The notes beneath the pieces are model-generated. The model saw nothing but the letters and a program-made list of their open reading frames with translations, did not search any database and was not told where the DNA came from. The translations under genes were made by a program, and so were the position numbers. A DNA stretch of 8,307 bases from CAZMFZ01 sp964565665 (GTDB lineage: Bacteria > Bacteroidota > Bacteroidia > Cytophagales > UBA9547), in assembly GCA_964565665.1 (NCBI GenBank), contig CAZMFZ010000139.1, forward strand, positions 1-8,307, given 5' to 3'. Of the stretch, positions 1 through 5,559 are shown one piece after another (position 1 is the first letter of the stretch; the number at the start of each line of letters is the position of its first letter).

Positions 1-30
1 TTTCTATTTATTTTTAATAATGTTTAAAAT

Positions 31-62
31 AAAAAACCGATTGAATTTTCAATCGGTTTTTT
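31..62 (-). terminator. Rho-independent terminator downstream of the pseudouridine synthase gene
   Basis: This is a perfect 14-bp inverted repeat (31-44 pairs with 49-62) with a 4-nt loop. The core is ACCGATTGA/TCAATCGGT and it is flanked by A- and T-runs on both sides. It begins 22 bp after the stop codon of the minus-strand RluA-family gene. Because A/T-runs flank it on both sides, it could also stop a plus-strand transcript from a gene left of the window. Confidence 0.85.
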
Positions 63-84
63 ATTTTAAAAGGTGTTTAAGATT

Positions 85-975
85 TTACACCAACTCTTTG
101 AATTTCCTAGGAATACCTGTTTCAAAGCTTATCTCTTCTTCATTTTCAGGATGTATAAATGATAGCTTCCAAGCGTGAAGTGCCAAGCGACCAATTGGGC
201 TTTCACTACTCCCATATTTTTTATCACCAACCACAGAATGGCCAATGTCTTGCATGTGAACCCGGATTTGATTTTTTCTTCCTGTTTCTAAAGCCAATTC
301 TAGTAAAGTATATTGCGAATTTGCTTTCAAAGTGCGGTAATGTGTAATGGCAAGTTTGCCACCTCTTGGGTTTTGCGATGAAAATACGAGCAAGGCCTCA
401 TTTTCTTTTAGATACGATTTTACTGTACCCTCTTCTTTCTCTACAATACCCTCTACTACGGCAATATAATTTCTTTCTGTTACTATCTCATCCCAATGCT
501 CTTGCATCCAAAGTTTTACATCTTCACTTTTGGCAAATACCATCAATCCCGAAGTGTCTTTATCTAAGCGATGCACAATAAAGATTTTGTTTTCGATACC
601 ATCTACTTTCACAAAATCTCGCAGTTGGCTATAGGCAGTAGTATCGCCTCCTTTTTCGGTAGCCATGGTAAGCAAGCCAGCATCTTTCTCGATTACAATA
701 ATAAAATCATCATCATGCACGATTCTCACGCCCTTAAGCTTGGGCTTTTCTACTGCTATTTCATTGCTTACCGTTACTGTATTGCCAATTTGCAACTGAT
801 AATCAAATTTGGTTACAATGGTATCGTTTACCCTTACCTGTTGATGAGCCAGGTGCGATTTTATAGCGTTCCTGCTTTTATTGGGCATATTTTGAGTCAA
901 AAAATTCATTAATCCATCAGGAATTGATACAATAAAGAGCTTCTTAATTTCGGTTTTTTTGAGATATTTAGCCAC
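85..975 (-). CDS. RluA-family RNA pseudouridine synthase
   Basis: This cytoplasmic enzyme isomerises specific uridines in structured RNA (23S rRNA or tRNA in known relatives) to pseudouridine. An N-terminal S4-like RNA-binding domain (about residues 18-70, with the SR...HLAHQQVRVND pattern) precedes the catalytic domain. The family signature HRLDKDTSG is at 135-143, and Asp138 is the expected catalytic residue. The later motifs TGRKNQIRVHM (231-241), DKKYG (251-255) and LALHAWKL (264-271) are also present. The length of 296 residues fits an S4-bearing RluA/RluC/RluD-type enzyme. The start is GTG; the first ATG, at residue 23, would cut into the S4 domain, so GTG is preferred. The gene lies 118 bp downstream of the FKBP gene and ends before a strong terminator. 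Family assignment is firm, but the target uridine and the exact Rlu orthologue cannot be told from sequence alone. Confidence 0.93.
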   Translation of the reverse strand: MAKYLKKTEIKKLFIVSIPDGLMNFLTQNMPNKSRNAIKSHLAHQQVRVNDTIVTKFDYQLQIGNTVTVSNEIAVEKPKLKGVRIVHDDDFIIVIEKDAGLLTMATEKGGDTTAYSQLRDFVKVDGIENKIFIVHRLDKDTSGLMVFAKSEDVKLWMQEHWDEIVTERNYIAVVEGIVEKEEGTVKSYLKENEALLVFSSQNPRGGKLAITHYRTLKANSQYTLLELALETGRKNQIRVHMQDIGHSVVGDKKYGSSESPIGRLALHAWKLSFIHPENEEEISFETGIPRKFKELV

Positions 976-1039
976 TTTATTTGAGGGATAAAAATAGAAT
1001 TTCAGTAAAGGCAGATTAAGCTTTAGGTATCAAATACAA

Positions 1040-1081
1040 TTAGGAGGTCTGGCATTGACGGGTGATCCAGCTACTGCCTAA
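1040..1081. repeat. Imperfect inverted repeat, locally GC-rich, between the FKBP and pseudouridine synthase genes
   Basis: TTAGG at 1040-1044 pairs with CCTAA at 1077-1081, and CTGG at 1049-1052 pairs with CCAG at 1067-1070, with internal mismatches between. About half of its 42 bases are G or C, well above the flanking intergenic DNA. It starts 12 bp after the FKBP stop codon on the minus strand. It could be a weak terminator, a leader structure for the downstream gene, or a decayed repeat; I cannot tell which. Confidence 0.35.
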
Positions 1082-1093
1082 AAATAAATAGTA

Positions 1094-1615
1094 TCAATGG
1101 TGGTGCCCTCCATCGCCATGTACGTGTCCATGGCTCATTTCTTCGGGTTTAGCATCGCGTACTAATACTATTTTTCCGTTGAAATGCAAATTATGTCCCG
1201 CTAAGGGATGGTTGAAATCCATTTTTATGTACCCATTAGTTTCATTTATTTCTTTGATTGTGCCAATTACTTGTTCTTCGTTTTCATCAGTCAGGGGAAT
1301 ACGCTTGTCAACAGCAAAAACAGAGGTATCTAATTTGCCATCTTCGCCCAGAAAATCTCCTATGGGCAAATTCATAATATCATCTTCTATTAAATCACCA
1401 AACGCATCTGCTGAGAGTAAGTGAAAATCAAAACTATCGCCTTGTTTAAGACCTTCCAAGTGTTCCTCAAATTTCTCGGGAAGTCCGCTATGGCCAACTA
1501 AAAAATACATCGGATGCTTTTCATCTACAGTTTCTAGTATTGATTTTTCGCTTTTGGCATTCGTAGAGCTTAATTTGTAGCTAATAGCAGCTACTTTTTT
1601 TTCAGTGATTTGCAT
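1094..1615 (-). CDS. FKBP-type peptidyl-prolyl cis-trans isomerase, SlyD-like, with His-rich tail
   Basis: This is probably a cytoplasmic prolyl isomerase and chaperone of the SlyD type; no signal peptide is visible. The FKBP half starts near residue 7. It carries the SlyD pattern FLVGHSGLPEKFEEHLEGLK (38-57) followed by GD and AFGD (71-74). A roughly 60-residue insert-in-flap region (about 75-130) follows, and the polypeptide returns to the FKBP fold at DFNHPLAGHNLHF (133-145). The C-terminus is His/Gly-rich (HGHVHGDGGHHH, 162-173), like the metal-binding tail of SlyD, so Ni or Zn binding is plausible by analogy. The length of 173 residues is ordinary for the family. The start is ATG. It has its own likely promoter upstream (1703-1733) and is separated from marC by a weak terminator. 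Confidence 0.92.
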   Translation of the reverse strand: MQITEKKVAAISYKLSSTNAKSEKSILETVDEKHPMYFLVGHSGLPEKFEEHLEGLKQGDSFDFHLLSADAFGDLIEDDIMNLPIGDFLGEDGKLDTSVFAVDKRIPLTDENEEQVIGTIKEINETNGYIKMDFNHPLAGHNLHFNGKIVLVRDAKPEEMSHGHVHGDGGHHH

Positions 1616-1702
1616 TAGAATTAGGAGATTGGTTTTGTAATATGGAAGATGTAAATAAGGTAATCAGCTTCTTAATAATTGTAGTATTAGCAACATCAAA
1701 TA

Positions 1703-1733
1703 CAAATGTAGCAGAATTCAAAAGACCTACCAA
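1703..1733 (-). promoter_or_regulatory. Possible Bacteroidota-type promoter for the FKBP gene
   Basis: Read on the minus strand, TTG (1731-1733) is followed after 20 nt by TACATTTG (1703-1710), which matches the Bacteroidota -33/-7 pattern with one extra spacer base. Transcription would begin near 1697, giving a leader of about 80 nt before the ATG at 1615. The -33 part overlaps the marC terminator hairpin. Confidence 0.4.
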
Positions 1734-1752
1734 GTTTTCAAAATTCGGTAGG
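1726..1752 (-). terminator. Weak hairpin terminator downstream of marC
   Basis: CCTACC (1726-1731) pairs with GGTAGG (1747-1752) around a 15-nt A/T-rich loop. On the minus strand the stem is followed by a TCTTTT run. It begins 22 bp after the marC stop codon. The stem is short and the loop long, so termination is probably leaky. Confidence 0.5.
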
Positions 1753-1773
1753 GTTTAATCTGTTGGGCTTATT

Positions 1774-2340
1774 TCAAAAACTAAGCAAATTGGTTTTTAG
1801 CAACTTAATAGCAATAGCAAGCAATACGATGCCAAATACTTTTCGCAATACATTTACACCTGCTGTTCCTATCAATTTCTCAATTTGGTTAGAAAGCCTA
1901 AGCACAATATAAATCAATATTAAGTTTGCGAGTATGCCAATCATAATATTGGGTACTTGGTATTCGGCTTTTAACGAAATAATAGTAGTTGCAGTACCTG
2001 CCCCTGCTATCAGTGGAAATGCCAACGGAACTATACTTGAAGTAGAATCGGCATGTGCTTGAAAAAAGTGCTTATCAAGTACCATTTCAAGTCCTAAAAT
2101 AAAAATGATGATGGCACCTGCCACTGCAAAGGATTGCACATCAATTCCGAAAAGTCGCAAAATAGAATCTCCTACAAACAGAAATACAATCATTATCAAT
2201 CCTGAAACCATGGTCACTTTTTCTTCTTGAAGCGAACCATGTTTTTTGCGTAAATCAATAATTACAGGAATTGCTCCCACAATATCAATCACGGAGAATA
2301 AAATAAGTGTTACTGAGGCTATTTCTTTGAAAGAAAACAT
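1774..2340 (-). CDS. MarC family (UPF0056) integral membrane protein
   Basis: This is an inner-membrane protein of the MarC/UPF0056 family. The biochemical role of the family is not established; despite the name, E. coli MarC was not shown to confer multiple antibiotic resistance. Six hydrophobic segments are visible at about residues 5-27, 45-63, 69-88, 103-123, 131-148 and 165-183. The family region VIDIVGAIPVIIDLRKKHG (17-35) and the conserved loop PLAFPLIAGAGTATTI (105-120) are present. The loop reads AGAGT where enterobacterial members usually have AGPGA. At 188 residues it is slightly shorter than the E. coli protein. The ATG start lies 37 bp downstream of the rnhA stop, so the two genes are probably cotranscribed. 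Confidence 0.9.
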   Translation of the reverse strand: MFSFKEIASVTLILFSVIDIVGAIPVIIDLRKKHGSLQEEKVTMVSGLIMIVFLFVGDSILRLFGIDVQSFAVAGAIIIFILGLEMVLDKHFFQAHADSTSSIVPLAFPLIAGAGTATTIISLKAEYQVPNIMIGILANLILIYIVLRLSNQIEKLIGTAGVNVLRKVFGIVLLAIAIKLLKTNLLSF

Positions 2341-2377
2341 GGCAGCGAGTTTTATAGTTAATTCAAAGATCTAATTT

Positions 2378-2824
2378 CTAGCCCTGAAAACCCTCATCGA
2401 TTAGTAAATCTTTTTGTCGGGAAGCAGCTACAGCCAATTCATCACATCGCTCGTTTTCCAGATGCCCAGCATGGCCACGAACCCACTTAAATTGCACTTG
2501 GTGCTTGCGATAAGCTATCAGAAATCGTTTCCACAAATCAGCATTTACCCTGTCTTTATAGGCTTTACGTTCCCAGTTAAACACCCAACCTTTGATTACT
2601 GAATTCACCACATATTCCGAATCAGAAATAATGGTTACCTCTGACCCTTCTTTAGTTAGTGCTTCCAAGCCTGCTATACTGGCCAGCAATTCCATGCGGT
2701 TGTTGGTAGTAGCTTTAAAGCCTGCCGAAAGCTCTTTTATGTGCTGGTTGTAACGAAGAATAACGCCATACCCGCCTTTGCCCGGATTTCCTGAACAAGC
2801 TCCGTCAGTAAAAATTTCTACCAT
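2378..2824 (-). CDS. rnhA: Ribonuclease HI
   Basis: This enzyme cleaves the RNA strand of RNA-DNA hybrids and so removes R-loops and primer remnants in the cytoplasm. All catalytic residues known from E. coli RNase HI have counterparts: Asp7 in FTDGACSGNPG, Glu45 in NNRMELLA, Asp68 in SDSEYV, His118 in WVRGHAGH and Asp128 in NERCDELA. The basic handle region NWERKAYKDRVNADLW (83-98) is also present. The length of 148 residues is close to E. coli RnhA (155), with no extra N-terminal hybrid-binding domain. The start is ATG. It is 76 bp downstream of the aminotransferase gene and 37 bp upstream of marC. I saw no TAnnTTTG element in its upstream gap, so it may be transcribed with the genes before it. 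Confidence 0.96.
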   Translation of the reverse strand: MVEIFTDGACSGNPGKGGYGVILRYNQHIKELSAGFKATTNNRMELLASIAGLEALTKEGSEVTIISDSEYVVNSVIKGWVFNWERKAYKDRVNADLWKRFLIAYRKHQVQFKWVRGHAGHLENERCDELAVAASRQKDLLIDEGFQG

Positions 2825-2900
2825 TAAAATAAATTGTTTTGTTTATATGAGATATTAATTGGCTTTGACTTTGTTGAATTTCGCTAAAACCTGTGGCAGT

Positions 2901-3956
2901 TTATACAGTTTTAAGAAAAGTTTTCAAGCTTTCAATTTCATTAGTAGTAATGGCTGGGAAATTGGCTATTCTAAACGTTGAATTTTTAAGAGGTCCGTAT
3001 CCTGAACCTAGTTCAATTCCGGCTGCTTTAGCGGCTATTTTAATTTTAGCTACATTTTCTTCCGAAGAGCCTACCGTAATAACAGTATCAGATTGCACTT
3101 CTGCATTTGAAATATGCAAATGAAAACCATGCAGTGTAGGGATGAAATTGTACCAATCTTGAGCTTGCTTTTTTATCCTTTGGTCGGCTTGTGCAATGGG
3201 TGCTACAATTTCCAATACCCTCGATAGTAAATAAATACCAAGTACATTGGGCGTGTAGCTGGTTTGGTAGGCTTTTATGTATTCAGCCATTTTCAGCAAA
3301 CTATTGTAGCGACCATTTATGCCTTTTTCCTCTGCCTTTGCTATAGCTTTTGGTGACAATATTAGCAATCCAAGTCCAGCAGGCAGCCCAAAACACTTTT
3401 GTATTGAGCCATAGATAATATCGTATTTGCTAAAATTGATGTTAATCCCACCTAAGCAAGAGGTAGTATCAATGGCTATCAATGCATTTGGGAATTTTGC
3501 CTTGGCTTCGTCAATCGTTTTTTCCTTTACCTGTGTGCCTGTAGAGGTTTCATTCAAAGTAAAATTCAATAATTCAGTATCTTTATCTATTTCATAATCA
3601 GATAGTTGAATATTTTTTTGCTCATCAAATTTATAGCCTTTGGTAAGCGGGTTGATATATTTGGCATACTCAAACCATTTTTTCCCAAACTCACCATTGA
3701 AAAAATGAACTGCTTTTGATTTTACTACATCTTGAGCTATAATTTCCCACGATTCTGTGGCAGATGAAGTGTAAAGAATAGTATAATCAAAAGGGATTTC
3801 TAATTTTTCGTGCAACAGCTCTAAGCATTTCTTGGAGAAGGTATCAAAAGGTTTGCTTCTGTGGCTGATACTTAAAATATCATAATCATAAGCATCTTGC
3901 AAATATTGTTTTACTTGAGGGTAAATTTTTGACGGTCCTACGTTGAATGTAATCAC
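2901..3956 (-). CDS. Class V PLP-dependent aminotransferase, SerC-like
   Basis: This is a fold-type I, class V aminotransferase. The N-terminus NVGPSKIYPQV (5-15) and ISHRSKPF (30-37) resemble phosphoserine aminotransferase and alanine-glyoxylate aminotransferase. Other matches are the cofactor-side SSATESWE (64-71), NETSTGTQV (135-143), IDTTSCLGG (162-170) with the Asp that contacts the PLP ring nitrogen, and YGSIQKCFGLPAGLG (182-196), where Lys187 should form the Schiff base. RIANFP (329-334) lies near the C-terminus. The length of 351 residues fits SerC. The start is GTG, and the conserved GPS motif follows five residues later, so it is likely correct. It lies 58 bp after aroQ. A role in serine synthesis is plausible but unproven; other small 2-oxo acids as substrates remain possible, so no symbol is given. 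Confidence 0.85.
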   Translation of the reverse strand: MITFNVGPSKIYPQVKQYLQDAYDYDILSISHRSKPFDTFSKKCLELLHEKLEIPFDYTILYTSSATESWEIIAQDVVKSKAVHFFNGEFGKKWFEYAKYINPLTKGYKFDEQKNIQLSDYEIDKDTELLNFTLNETSTGTQVKEKTIDEAKAKFPNALIAIDTTSCLGGININFSKYDIIYGSIQKCFGLPAGLGLLILSPKAIAKAEEKGINGRYNSLLKMAEYIKAYQTSYTPNVLGIYLLSRVLEIVAPIAQADQRIKKQAQDWYNFIPTLHGFHLHISNAEVQSDTVITVGSSEENVAKIKIAAKAAGIELGSGYGPLKNSTFRIANFPAITTNEIESLKTFLKTV

Positions 3957-4014
3957 TTGATTGTAAATGTGTTAATTTGAATTTTTTAATTTCACTAATT
4001 CTAAGTTTAGAACC

Positions 4015-4443
4015 TTATAATGATTGTATGTCATTAAAATTATGAAGTGCCAAGGCATAGCTTTCTAAACCAAAACCAACTATTAGGCCTTTTGAAACTG
4101 CAGATAGATAGCTTTTATGTCTAAATGCTTCTCTGGCATGTACATTTGATATATGAACTTCAATTACTGGGGTGGTTATTGCTGCAACCGCATCGGCCAA
4201 GGCAATAGAAGTATGAGTATAAGCTCCAGCATTCAATATAATACCATCATAACTAAAGCCTACTTCATGAAGCTTATTTATCAATTCACCTTCCATATTT
4301 GATTGAAAATAGCTGAGTTTCGCTTTGGGAAATCTTGATTTCAATTCAATGAAATACGATTCAAAATTTCTATTCCCGTATTTCTCAGGTTCTCTTTTGC
4401 CCAAAAGATTTAGGTTTGGCCCATTGATTACTATTATTTTCAT
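4015..4443 (-). CDS. aroQ: Type II 3-dehydroquinate dehydratase
   Basis: This enzyme converts 3-dehydroquinate to 3-dehydroshikimate, the third step of the shikimate pathway to aromatic amino acids, in the cytoplasm. It is the type II (dodecameric, metal- and Schiff-base-free) form. NGPNLNLLGKREP (7-19) carries the active-site Arg17, and Tyr22 in EKYGNR is the expected catalytic tyrosine on the mobile lid. FQSNMEGELI (46-55), NAGAYTHTSIAL (71-82) and EVHISNVHAREAFRHKS (95-111) form the substrate pocket, and GFGLESYALAL closes the protein. The length of 142 residues is typical. The start is ATG and overlaps one of two TTGTACAA palindromes (see findings). A promoter-like -7 element lies 20 bp upstream, so the gene may be transcribed separately from the unknown gene 48 bp before it. 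Confidence 0.96.
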   Translation of the reverse strand: MKIIVINGPNLNLLGKREPEKYGNRNFESYFIELKSRFPKAKLSYFQSNMEGELINKLHEVGFSYDGIILNAGAYTHTSIALADAVAAITTPVIEVHISNVHAREAFRHKSYLSAVSKGLIVGFGLESYALALHNFNDIQSL

Positions 4444-4465
4444 TGTACAAGCATTTTTTGTACAA
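4443..4465. repeat. Two TTGTACAA palindromes at the aroQ start
   Basis: The 8-bp palindrome TTGTACAA occurs at 4443-4450 and 4458-4465, 15 bp apart start to start. Because each copy is self-complementary, the pair also forms an 8-bp stem with a 7-nt loop. The left copy includes the A of the aroQ ATG on the minus strand; the right copy overlaps the -7-like element. This could be an operator or an RNA hairpin covering the start codon. Confidence 0.5.
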
Positions 4466-4470
4466 ATATA
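4463..4470 (-). promoter_or_regulatory. aroQ: Promoter -7 element upstream of aroQ
   Basis: On the minus strand TATATTTG matches the Bacteroidota TAnnTTTG element, 19 bp before the aroQ ATG, which would leave a leader of about 15 nt. No TTG is found at the expected -33 position, so the promoter is only half supported by sequence. Confidence 0.4.
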
Positions 4471-4491
4471 AAGGTGAAAATAGCTTTGGGC

Positions 4492-4845
4492 TTAATTGAA
4501 GGAAATAATTTGAGGAACAATTCCATCTTCTCCATACGCGATTTCTACAAATCGAAAAATATTTTCTTTGCCGGCTTGGTCGAAGCTGTTTATCAAATCT
4601 ACAATTGATTCTCGCACAATATCGCCATCGTCTGAGGCATCGTAGCCTTCTTTGCTGCCATCTGGAACTACATAAAATGTGCTAAAACTATTTATCAGGC
4701 TTTCTATAATTGGGCTAATAATTTGTGCCCCCTTTTTAGCCTCCATTTTCTCTTTGTAAATATTAATCACCTTATTCCTCAAAGAATCAAGCTGCACTTT
4801 GTCGTTTGAGGTAATGACAATGGTATGGTGTTTAATATTTTTCAA
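4492..4845 (-). CDS. Hypothetical protein, 117 residues, TTG start
   Basis: I do not recognise this protein. It appears soluble, with no signal peptide or membrane segment. It begins with a beta-strand-like stretch HTIVITSND (7-15), followed by a probable helix rich in Lys and Glu (about 16-37). A hydrophobic helix IISPIIESLINSF (42-54), a strand FYVVPDGSKEG (57-67), an acidic stretch YDASDDGD (68-75) and a second similar helix ESIVDLINSFDQAG (79-92) come next. The C-terminus is FRFVEIAYGEDGIVPQIISF. The frame is closed by a TAA five codons upstream and contains no ATG before residue 34, so the start is probably TTG at 4843-4845; a start at residue 34 would remove the first strand and helix. 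It is the first gene of the leftward series, 48 bp before aroQ, and diverges from the PII gene across a 337-bp gap. The even mix of strands and helices and the AT-rich codon use resemble its neighbours, so I think it is a real gene. Confidence 0.65.
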   Translation of the reverse strand: MKNIKHHTIVITSNDKVQLDSLRNKVINIYKEKMEAKKGAQIISPIIESLINSFSTFYVVPDGSKEGYDASDDGDIVRESIVDLINSFDQAGKENIFRFVEIAYGEDGIVPQIISFN

Positions 4846-5182
4846 AGTACTGAATTATGCATTGTTATTCGAAAAAAAAATATAATTAAAAGTGAAATCG
4901 CCCTTCGCTAATTAGATTAGTACAAAATTAACATTAATTTTACAATGCACGCATATTTTTTATTTGTTATATTAATTGACTTAATATTTTAAATATTAGT
5001 AGAAAAATTTTTATTGCACTCATATATTTATCCTTATATTGATTGTTTACTATATATTATTAAATACATGACTAAAATAACATACTTGATTTGATTTTTA
5101 TATTCAATTGTATATATTTGAATTATACAAAAGATAATTATTAAGTTATATAGTCCTCTTTTGTGTCAAATTACTATTTTCT
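4846..5182. other. 337-bp AT-rich divergent intergenic region
   Basis: This gap separates the leftward unknown gene from the rightward PII gene and is by far the longest non-coding stretch in the window. It is extremely AT-rich and has no coding potential I would defend. It holds a strong plus-strand promoter match (5090-5120), a lone minus-strand TAATTTTG -7 element at 4923-4930 without a -33 partner that might serve the 117-residue gene, and small A/T hairpins such as 4982-4998 and 5121-5139. I saw no recognisable nitrogen-regulator site or riboswitch. Confidence 0.7.
5090..5120 (+). promoter_or_regulatory. Bacteroidota-type promoter for the PII-amtB pair
   Basis: TTTG at 5090-5093, a 19-nt spacer, and TATATTTG at 5113-5120 match the Bacteroidota housekeeping promoter pattern at its usual spacing. 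Transcription would start near 5126, giving a 5' leader of roughly 55-60 nt before the PII ATG. The leader lacks a Shine-Dalgarno sequence, as is usual in this phylum. Confidence 0.75.
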
Positions 5183-5506
5183 ATGAAAAAAGTGCAAGCC
5201 ATAATTCGGGCATCCAAGTTTGAAGATGTGAGAGATTCACTGCACGCCATTGGTGTAGAGTTTTTTATTTTCTATGAAGTAAAAGGTGTTACGTTTCAAA
5301 ACGAACACAAAGGTTCATACCGTGGATTATCTATTTACGATTCATCAAGTTCTATTCCCCGAAGAGTAATTGAAGTAGTAGTACCCGAAATTGATTATTT
5401 AGATGTGGTAAACTGTATAAAAAAAGCCGCTTACACAGGTGAAGTTGGAGATGGGAAAATTTTTGTATCAACTATTGACCAAGCATTGAGAATCAGCATT
5501 TCATAA
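5183..5506 (+). CDS. PII-family nitrogen regulator (GlnB/GlnK type), divergent T-loop
   Basis: PII proteins are cytoplasmic trimers that sense ATP/ADP and 2-oxoglutarate; the GlnK type blocks the ammonium channel AmtB by inserting its T-loop. The core is clear: FEDVRDSLHAIGV (13-25), EVKG (32-35), Gln39, SYRG (45-48), and the nucleotide-binding B-loop YTGEVGDGKIFV (84-95). The pairing with a downstream amtB, 53 bp away on the same strand, supports a GlnK role. There are three oddities against E. coli GlnK. The T-loop reads YRGLSIYDSSSSIPRR and seems two residues longer. The uridylylated Tyr51 has no exact counterpart, the nearest being Tyr52 in another context. The C-terminus keeps only one of the two ATP-contacting Arg residues (Arg103, with Ser105 where the second would be) and stops at 107 residues. 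The start is ATG. Control by uridylylation is therefore doubtful, while nucleotide sensing is likely retained. Confidence 0.9.
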   Translation: MKKVQAIIRASKFEDVRDSLHAIGVEFFIFYEVKGVTFQNEHKGSYRGLSIYDSSSSIPRRVIEVVVPEIDYLDVVNCIKKAAYTGEVGDGKIFVSTIDQALRISIS

Positions 5507-5559
5507 CCTCATTATTTACTTTATTTGTACCATTTTACCCATAACCAAAATACAGAAAT

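Noticed and set aside
159..912. Three plus-strand open frames (62, 71 and 113 residues) inside the pseudouridine synthase gene
   Set aside because: They are antisense to a complete gene with all family motifs, have no family-like sequence, and are explained as shadows.
2893..3123. Plus-strand frame of 76 residues with a hydrophobic start, over the 3' end of the aminotransferase gene
   Set aside because: It is fully antisense to the conserved C-terminal part of the aminotransferase and has no promoter-like element before it.
2901..3956. Naming the aminotransferase serC outright
   Set aside because: The fold and motifs fit class V, but specificity for phosphoserine cannot be settled by eye and related enzymes share the same motifs.
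4923..4930. Minus-strand TAATTTTG as a promoter for the 117-residue gene
   Set aside because: It matches the -7 pattern but no TTG lies 18-21 bp upstream, and such matches are easy in very AT-rich DNA, so it is mentioned only within the intergenic entry.
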